Below, piece after piece: positions 55,713 through 64,000 of a DNA stretch of 64,000 bases. Position numbers and translations under genes: made by a program. The notes under the pieces are model-generated. The model searched no databases. It was not told where the DNA came from and saw nothing but the letters and a program-made list of their open reading frames with translations. The DNA comes from Lytechinus variegatus (taxonomy: Eukaryota > Echinodermata > Echinoidea > Temnopleuroida > Toxopneustidae), in contig NC_054750.1 in NCBI RefSeq assembly GCF_018143015.1, forward strand, positions 4,879,501 through 4,943,500, read 5' to 3'. Positions within the stretch are counted from its first letter, which is position 1; every line of letters begins with the position of its first letter.

Positions 55713-57247
55713 GTAATGTCATCGTCTTGTTGTTCACTTTAAATTTTATTTCCACAATTAAAACATACAAATGAAATCATTGACATGAAATACATGTATA
55801 TATTTGAAAATTACCAGCATAATGCTCGTAAAAAAAATTGCCACATATCTAACAGAGAGCTGATAACATAATAATGTTTTTTGAAGTATATTTTTTCGGA
55901 GACAATCATGTTGAAAACAATTTTATGTAATCTACTTTTTAAAAATGTTTGCAACATTATTTTTACACCACTTTTTTAGTAAATGATTGTACTTTTATAT
56001 CATTTTTTGTATCATTATAAAATAACCCTTTTACTAGGAGCCGTATAAGTAGATATAGAAGTAGTAAGAGGAACATAGAAGTACAGTATATAGGAGCATC
56101 ATCATTGTCATTATTATTGCTATTTTATTATCATTGATTTAGTTGCTGCTTTTATTTGTATTTTGTACGATTTATAATAATTGACGGCAGTTTAAATGTC
56201 AATTTCTGGTTCAATATAGCCAAGTTGATTTTAAGTTATATAATTCATAATGTATTGTTCTAATGCAAGAAAAATAGATTTCCTAAATGGGTTAATGCTA
56301 ATGTGATAAAAATCGAATATGAGAAAAACGTAGTAATTTCTCTGATATTGTCATCATGATTATTGTTACATTCATCGTCATTATCTTCTTTATTATTATT
56401 ATAACTATTAATACTAGTAGTAGACACTGTAATTATCATTATTATTACTACTACCACTATTACTACTAGTACTAACATCATTTTTGTTGTCATCAGCATA
56501 ATTGTTAGTATTAATATTATTGACATTATTAGAATATCATTATTATTCTTGTTGTCTTGGCTACTAATGTTACCATCAAAATCATCATCCCTGTAGCCAT
56601 TATTCTCTTTATACTTGATATATACTTAAACGTTTAAATGTATTTATGTTATACGATTTAGGACATTAAACAGTCTGGATCATAATTTCGTAAATTTAAA
56701 TAAATCTTATCTTCTATCCCGAGAAAAGAAATTGATACTTCTGAATATGCCCCATTCTGAAGAAAATTTATTATGGCGAACCAAAAATCACATTCCTAAA
56801 AAGCAATTTTTAGAAACAAACAAAACGAAACAAGAAAATGTATTCAAAGTGAAAAAAAATGTGAATGAAGAAACATTCATTGAGTTTTAAAAAATAATTT
56901 CTTATTAAAATCTTTTCTATTAGTAAACCAATAAGTCATCTATAACGGCATTTTTAAATTTATACGAAAGACATATTTTTCTCAACTTCATCGCTCCAAG
57001 ATTAAAAAAGACCTCAAGTTCCAGACAAGTACTGTATTGGAATGTGAAAACCTTTGCAAACAAACCACTTTAGCCAAATGAAGATGCGCTCCAATTCAAT
57101 CAAATCATTTTTAGGACGAAATCTTGTGTAAATTTACATGGAAGAAATGTAATTTCGCACTTGTAATGCATTGCTAGAATTCAACCAGATGAGGCGCCAC
57201 ACGACTTTGTGATTTCATGATAATTATTTGGGCGCCATTCACATGCT
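55713..57247. other. AT-rich DNA with ATT-type simple sequence
   Basis: Interrupted ATT/ATC trinucleotides at about 56095-56140 and 56355-56545. If 55622-55712 is an exon, this is its intron. No second exon found. Confidence 0.5.
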
Positions 57248-57675
57248 TATTGTGAGAAGAAATACTACACGATATACCAGATATTGCCATATTCTCAACT
57301 TTTAATTTCCGTTCGGGAATTGTTACCCAAATATTTCACATACTTGTGTATCACAGTAATATCAAACATTAATTAATACACCAATACTTCACAAACATGT
57401 GTATCGCAGTAATATCAATAAATGTCAATGCCTGCAGAGGAAGGAGAGAGTAAGGCTAAGAATTAACCACATAGGGGGAACCGGGTCACGAGTCACGTGA
57501 CCAGCTGGGAGGATGGTGGCTCCACCCAGTGTCCCAGTTGCCTGGGACGGGGATCCCCCTACGAAATATCCGATAATCTTGGCCTTTCCCCGCCATTGGC
57601 TCACAGAGCTCTTGGTCATTCCATCCCCTGCATGCTTCGAGAAATGATAATGAAATTGCCAAGTACTAAAAAACA
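57248..57675. repeat. 428-bp direct repeat, copy 1
   Basis: Reads the same as 59341-59768 with no difference noticed. Starts TATTGTGAGAAG and ends CTAAAAAACA. GC content is higher than the flanks. The pair fits the split direct repeats of a Ngaro-type element read on the minus strand, though other duplications are possible. Confidence 0.9.
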
Positions 57676-57718
57676 ACCAAGATGCATGTCGTTTACAGAT
57701 TACAACGTCATGTTAATA

Positions 57719-58785
57719 ACAACCCCAACCATCCGGCTAAATATTTAACAACCCCAACCAGCCATCCATTTCTTTACAAAACCATATATCAGCCTATGAA
57801 GATACATAAATGAATCTTACTAAGCAACAAGACATGCAAACATTTTTAGCCACTCCGTGGACAACTGAAAGTCCAAACTTCATCTAGAGTATAACCACGA
57901 GGCAATAGCTTTTTACCAACCCTCTGTTGGCCTAAAGTCTTGTTGATAACAGCCCCAACCATCCAGCCAATATTTAACAACCCCAACCAGCCAACCAAAA
58001 TATGTGTATACAACCAAGGAGTTACTCCTTGTTACAACCCCAACCAGCCATCCATTTCTTTACAAAACCATAAAATCAGCCTATGAAGATACATAAATGA
58101 ATCTTACTAATCAACAAGACATGCAAACTCATTTAGCCACCCCATTGACAACTGAAAGTCCAAACTTCCTCTCGAGTATAACCATGAGGTAATAGCTTTG
58201 TACCAACCATCTGTTGGTCAATAGTCTTGTTAGTAACAGCCCCAGCCATCCAGCCAAATACTTAACAACCCCAACCAGCCAACCAAAATAATATGTGTAC
58301 AACCCCAACCAGCCATCCAATTCTATACCAAACCATAACATCAGCCTATGAAGATACATAAATGAATCTTACTAAGCAACAAGACATGCAAACTAATTTA
58401 GCCACCCCATGGACAACTGAAAGTCCAAACTTCATCTAGAGTATAACCACGAGGTAATAGCTTTGTACCAACCATCTGTTGGCCTAAAGTCTTGTTGATA
58501 ACAACCCCAACCATCCAGCCAAATATTTAACAACCCCAACCAGCCAACCAAAATATGTATACAACCAAGGAGTTACTCCTTGGTACAACCCCAACCAGCC
58601 ATCCACTTCTTTACAAAACCATAAAATCAGCCTATGAAGATACATAAATGAATCTTACTAAGCAACAAGACATGCAAACTCGTCTAGCCACCCCATTGAC
58701 AACTGAAAGTCCAAACTTCCTCTAGAGTATAACCATGAGGTAATAGCTTTGTACCAACCATCTGTTGGCCAATAGTCACGGTTTT
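57719..58785. repeat. ~265-290 bp tandem repeat, four copies
   Basis: Landmark CTATGAAGATACATAAATGA occurs at about 57795, 58080, 58345 and 58634. Units contain AACCCCAACCAGCC motifs, and two carry the short palindrome AAGGAGTTACTCCTT. Non-coding; lies between the two 428-bp direct repeats. Confidence 0.88.
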
Positions 58786-59340
58786 CTACCAATTACATGT
58801 GTTATGTGTCATAGTAATCATATTTTACCATTCCAGCACAGTGAATGCTAATTATTTCATTCATGCTACCCATTTGTGCCCGTCTCGCATGTTATACTGA
58901 TAAGATATATATATATTATTTTTTTTTTCTCTCTCCCTCTTTCTTTTTTTTCACCCTTGGGCTAAAAGAAAATCCGCTGATTAAATATATCGACGGAATC
59001 CGTAAATGCACCTTAAGGAACATCGATACAGAGGAATGAGGGGTGGGAGGTGGGAAAATGTCTTTCCCGGACGGAAATTAGAAAGTGAATGACTCGATTT
59101 CATCCGCGCTGATCGCGCATTCAGAGCATTGGCGCATTTCGGATGTGTAAAATTACCGCGCACGCTTTAATGTGATACAATCCTTCCGGGTGCGCGTTTT
59201 GACCGACTTCCCCCAACAGAAGTACACGTGAACTTGACCTCCTTCTGAAGGGCAGTGAACTGGTTCATAGTCAATATTTGTTTACCATACTAAAACTTGT
59301 ATTCTCTCCCAATAGAATTTATTCGATATTCGAATAAACA

Positions 59341-59768
59341 TATTGTGAGAAGAAATACTACACGATATACCAGATATTGCCATATTCTCAACTTTTAATT
59401 TCCGTTCGGGAATTGTTACCCAAATATTTCACATACTTGTGTATCACAGTAATATCAAACATTAATTAATACACCAATACTTCACAAACATGTGTATCGC
59501 AGTAATATCAATAAATGTCAATGCCTGCAGAGGAAGGAGAGAGTAAGGCTAAGAATTAACCACATAGGGGGAACCGGGTCACGAGTCACGTGACCAGCTG
59601 GGAGGATGGTGGCTCCACCCAGTGTCCCAGTTGCCTGGGACGGGGATCCCCCTACGAAATATCCGATAATCTTGGCCTTTCCCCGCCATTGGCTCACAGA
59701 GCTCTTGGTCATTCCATCCCCTGCATGCTTCGAGAAATGATAATGAAATTGCCAAGTACTAAAAAACA
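59341..59768. repeat. 428-bp direct repeat, copy 2
   Basis: Second copy of 57248-57675, same length. It is followed within about 35 bases by a poly-T tract. Confidence 0.9.
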
Positions 59769-59798
59769 CCCCCAAAACAAATGCCCACAAAACAACAC

Positions 59799-59800
<2 letters not shown>

Positions 59801-59842
<42 letters not shown>
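59801..59842. repeat. Poly-T tract
   Basis: About 42 consecutive T bases directly after the second 428-bp repeat. Confidence 0.95.
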
Positions 59843-59844
<2 letters not shown>

Positions 59845-60429
59845 CAATTCTTGTTCAGTTGCACCAAACTAGTTACCATTAAGCACTGACCAGAACAACT
59901 TTCGTACCAAGAAAAGAAACATTGGATAGGCACTGTTTCTGTGTTTCTGTATATCTTGCCATTTGGCAGAAAGAGGTTCTCTGTTCATTAATTAACTCCC
60001 AAGTTTATTTTCACTATTACCCATGTCCAATCAGGTGCGAGTGTCCACCCCCGCCAATATGACAGATGTGATTGCATTGTAAGGTATAACCAAACCAAAT
60101 TCAAAACTATCAGCTTGGATTAATGCCAGTTGCTAACCTTTGAGCAATTCGTGCTATTGATCTATTTAATTTATTTTCGGTGTTACTCATTCGTATAATG
60201 TTTCTCTTGTATTTCTCTTCGGTATGAGCCGAAGGTAACCTTTGGTTAAAAGGATAATGAACTAATATAAGCATGAGAAACCATTATAATAGTATGAATG
60301 CCATGGGTTGTGTAATTAAACAACACTTCCCTGCACGTCCAGTGTCTTTCCTTCGCTATTCCCAGATCAATTAAAGGAGTCGCATTCGCCAATCCTGGGA
60401 CTCTTAGAGCTCTCTTATTCATTCAAGTC

Positions 60430-61050
60430 TTGTCCGGTGAGGGCGAATTGACCCGCCCTATTGAAATCACTAATCAGGATGTCACTTCCTTCGTCTGACC
60501 GTTGGATGCCACCTCTGTTGTAGTACCGGTGTTCATGATAGTGTAAGATGTGGTTGATAAATGACGCATTGTGCATGCACCGAATCCTTCTCTTGGCATA
60601 TATACTTGTTCACAGATTTCCTGACATTGTCACTAGCTGCCTGTGAGGTGATAGTTCTTTCCTGTGCATATAGTAAGGCGTGGCAAGATGCTTGAGAAAC
60701 ATATGTGGCACCAAGGCCGTAGAGCTCTGGTTGAATTCAGTGAGTTGTCTCCAGCTTGTCTACTTTCTTTGGCACTACATAGCTGCCAATCATTGAATCC
60801 ATTGGATCCCACGTGAATGATTATTAAGGTTGGTATGGGGCTGTATCTCAGTCCCCCTTGGAGGTCACTCGGGCAGTTGGGAAGCGTAGTACCCCCCACG
60901 GCTCCACCAACTAGTACACCTCGTAGCCTTTAATCAGCCCCCAAGGTTGTGGTTCCCCGTGGTGACGGCCCTCTCCCGAGCCCTCCTTGTAAGCTGTAGC
61001 CAAACAGCCAGATTCTTCGAGCCCTGCAAGGAGAAACCAGAAATCTTTCC
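60430..61050 (-). mobile_element. Fossil SGNH-hydrolase-like segment of a Ngaro/DIRS-type retroelement
   Basis: Minus-strand translation shows phrases such as VWLFGYS, PTLIIIHVGSN and SSILPRLT, the order expected for the SGNH-type hydrolase domain carried by Ngaro-type tyrosine-recombinase retrotransposons of sea urchins. It is broken, with several interruptions. No reverse transcriptase or recombinase region was recognised here. On the minus strand it lies upstream of the 428-bp repeats, matching the expected order of coding region, repeat, spacer, repeat. The attribution is an inference. Confidence 0.55.
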
Positions 61051-64000
61051 GAGTATATAATTCTTTATGGTAGCCTATGCCGTACATGCATGTCAGTATG
61101 AGATAATTTATTGGTATCCAGATGTATGGATATAATATGGTAACTGTAATTATATATAATTATATCTAAGCTGGAGTTGCATTGGGACACGGCATGTAAA
61201 TACCCTTAATGATATTCAAAGATAACTATCAATTGTGGTAGTGAGTTTACTGAACCTGAAAAATTACCCCAACATTTGTTCATATGAGCATTATTTATGC
61301 CAGTGATTTCTGCAAGAAATTGTGTAGTTCTGATGAATAATCAAAGTACATGTAAGCATACATTCCACGGATTTGTCTAGTCTTTTCCTTTATTTGCCTG
61401 TATTAGCGTTGCCCATGGTAATTGATCCCCGGCTTAGGTTTCATGTTTCCACAAGATTCGATTCATTTAAATGTACCAGATCTCAGCTCTGGCGATATAA
61501 ACTCATGTTGACGGCAATTACTCTGATATATCTTTAAGTTGAAGTTAAATTGGCACCTGTAATCACCCATACTTCTTTTTACTTTGGACTTGCGTTGGGA
61601 CATGTAAAATAACCATAGTTCCTTCTCAGGTTGATTTGTCCTGGATCATGTTAAAAACACCTAATTCTCTTTAAGCCGGAGTTGTATTGTGCGTGTAAAT
61701 ACCTTAATTGTTTAATTTGGTGTTGCATGTAAACTATACACATTCCATTGACATAAAGAACTTTCGCCAGAAGCATGCCTATTTAAACTTAAGGCCAATT
61801 AAGATTTCCTTGCTCTTCTCATGCACGTAGCTCCCGACTACTTATCTCTGTTTTCCAGTTATCAAATTTATGATATTTTTTTTTCTTTTTCTTTTTTTCA
61901 GCCTTTATTATTATTTTTTTTTTTTATTTATTTTGGCATGTTAAGCAATTTATTTTAACTAATAGTTGTAGCAGAAGAGTATTATAATCAACAATATTCA
62001 TACACTGTTTATAACCTCTAAAACTACAGAAATGAGCCAAATTGCAGACGCCTTTCTTTCATTTTTTTATGTTCCTTTTTTTCATTTATTTATTTTCTTT
62101 TTCTTTGCATCCCGCCAATATTAAAGGTATTGTTTAACTTTGCGGGCTGCCGATTTAAAAAAAAAAATTCTCAAACCAAGATGAAATATGCGTACAAGTG
62201 CATGTATTACAACTAATAAACCCTAAAAACAACCATTATTGAGGATGAAAAGCTAAAACTACAAGGCAAACCCAGATTTTTTTTTTAAATAGGCGTCTTA
62301 TAGATGCTTAAATAGTACGCATAAGTGTATGGGATGAAATTAAGATGGTATTTCCGGTCACTTTATATTTCAATTTTTGAATAAATAATTATTTTCGAAC
62401 GCAATTTTTTCTGGGCTTCATTTTTGTAACATATCACAGACGCAGGTGACAAGTGTGACCTTCTAGCTCAGATTTTTTAAAAGTCAAACCAATGTTAACC
62501 AATCCCTTTAACTCTTGCAGAATCAGCAGCAGACCACTGGTCACCCATATTCCCCTCCTGATCATCTAAAAAAAAGGCAGCCACATGTACATTTATGAAA
62601 CGTGCTGAGTGAGTAATCAGTGGCTTTCTTTTGATATAAACCATGGATGGGTATCTGCGTAACATCATCTGAATTACAAGAATGCACTGCCATCCTCCCC
62701 CGAAAACCAATTATCAAAACTACTACAGTTGGGTAAATACCACCCATTTTATCACATAAAACATTTACGACTTCATTTCCAGGTTCACCCGTTCACCTAC
62801 ATGTACACTTGAACTAAATGGCTTACTTCATTTGTATGTATTGTATTAAAAAACGCAACACATGGAAATTATGACCGAAGCTTAACAGGGCTCAGCCACA
62901 TCCAAATACAAGCCCATGCCCGCCTATCTATATCCATTAATTTCCACTTGACCCCTTCCGGAAATATTGTTTCATCATTATTTATATTTACCGCTATTAA
63001 CATTACTAGCAAAATTATTATTTCAATTGTTGCCATTCATGATATAGTCGATATCATCTCAGTTCCAACTACTCACGGGCAATCTAGGCTCCTGTACTTT
63101 TACGCTTCAACCATGAATTGTAATGTTTCATTGTGTTGAAGATTGACAAAGCGCTATATAAAAACAATCGCTGCTTGCCGAAACCCTTGAACTTGCCCCT
63201 TCCAAAAGAGAGCAAAAATATTGCAAAGTATTGGTAATAATACTATCCAGATTGAGGTAGGAGTTCCATGCTAGTTCGCATAGGTGAGTGCATGGTAAAT
63301 TGACCGTTACTGTGTTTTCTCGAGATTTAAACTCAAAAGCACTCCCAAACATCAAAATCCATTTGATACAAACCTAATTCCAAATACCAATCCTTTCAAG
63401 GCGTATGAACCGAACCATTATTGATGCTTCAAGGTGTAGATCTTGGGATATTTATTTTTATATTTCATTATCAATACTACCAACTCTATGGTTTCTTTAT
63501 TTACCGTCTTTGTTTTCTATCTAGGCCTATCCCTTTATCTATTATCATTATTTTGTTTTTCTTTATTTATTCATTTTTTGTTGAAAGACTGAGAGAATTT
63601 CATTCAATCACATTTCAAGCTAGCCGGACAGGGATAAATTCGAGACCATGATCAGATTAAATCAAAGAGGTCAACATTTATCTTTCAAGCTGATTTATTG
63701 CGCATACTATAGACGGCCTTTATGGTTTATCTGCCAGCTGAACCAGGGCCTAAAACAGACAAGTCTAATCTATGGTTACATCTACTCAGAAATATGACTA
63801 GGCCTAGCCTAACTTCCATTGTGAAGTTGATATTAAAGATGTAGGCCTAGCTGTAGGCTGCGCACAGAACTGGCAGTAGACTGGATCTGACAAAGAATTG
63901 ACTTTTCCCATTCAATTTGATTTGAAAAAGTTCGAGCATTTCTCCAATTGCAAAAACGGCGTCTTAGAATTAGGCCTAATTCTGGTCCTAAATACTAAAT
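61051..64000. other. Right-hand interval without recognised genes
   Basis: Contains several GAGTTGCATTGGGACA...TGTAAATACC-like imperfect repeats (61160-61740), T-rich stretches near 61875-61935 and 62060-62105, a GACAAAGCGCTATATAAA tail-like phrase at 63146, and four TAGGCCTA palindromes in the last ~480 bases. No coding exon identified. Confidence 0.45.

Noticed and set aside
57425-57676. 83-residue minus-strand frame, repeated at 59518
   Set aside because: It appears identically in both copies of the direct repeat and has no domain. The second copy runs into the poly-T tract as poly-Lys.
57248-59768. Ordinary LTR retrotransposon with 428-bp LTRs
   Set aside because: Ends are TG/CA-like, but no primer-binding site or polypurine tract was seen at the inner borders and the interior is a tandem array. 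The split direct repeat reading fits better.

Overview
The window is AT-rich, intron-rich animal DNA with about three genes' worth of coding exons in a dense background of small transposable elements. The receptor family, the repeat types (GCGAAGCGCGAGC-type repeats, tRNA-derived SINEs, many short inverted-repeat elements, frequent TAGGCCTA palindromes) and the gene spacing fit a marine deuterostome invertebrate. An echinoderm, probably a sea urchin, is my best guess, but this is inference without a database search.

The core of the window is a tandem pair of paralogous leucine-rich-repeat GPCRs of the type C LGR class (relaxin-receptor RXFP / GRL101-like), both on the + strand. Gene 1 enters from the left with its 5' end outside the window. 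Ten LRR exons lie between 5268 and 11850, and one 7TM exon (12125-13244) carries the stop. Gene 2 appears complete (25438-49467): a signal-peptide exon, two LDL-receptor class A exons, an LRR N-terminal cap exon, seventeen single-LRR exons and one 7TM exon. All 21 exons join in compatible phases. They sum to 2,712 nt, which is 903 codons plus a stop. LRR exons are almost all exactly 72 bp and phase 2, so each encodes one 24-residue repeat. The last four LRR exons and the 7TM exon of the two genes correspond one to one. At 55622-55712 a signal-peptide-like exon with the same splice phase may be exon 1 of a further gene running off the right edge.

Region by region: 1-5267 holds a truncated copy of a gene 1 exon end and a ~3.6 kb composite inverted-repeat element made of 42-bp tandem arrays. 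5268-13244 is gene 1, with MITEs in its introns. 13298-13691 is an inverted array just after the gene 1 stop. 15778-18403 is a ~2.6 kb element with ~150-bp terminal inverted repeats and a ~210-bp tandem core. 18404-25437 is mostly featureless. 25438-49467 is gene 2, whose introns contain a CR1/L2-like LINE fragment with a GATT array, a tRNA-derived SINE, and several inverted-repeat elements. 49468-55600 holds more MITEs. 57248-61050 carries two apparently identical 428-bp direct repeats around a ~280-bp tandem array, plus an SGNH-hydrolase-like remnant, together suggestive of a Ngaro-type (tyrosine recombinase) retroelement fossil. 61050-64000 has no recognisable gene.

Functionally, the receptors should sit in the plasma membrane, with the LDLa and LRR ectodomain binding a relaxin-like or other peptide ligand and the 7TM domain signalling through G proteins. 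Ligand and coupling cannot be read from the sequence.
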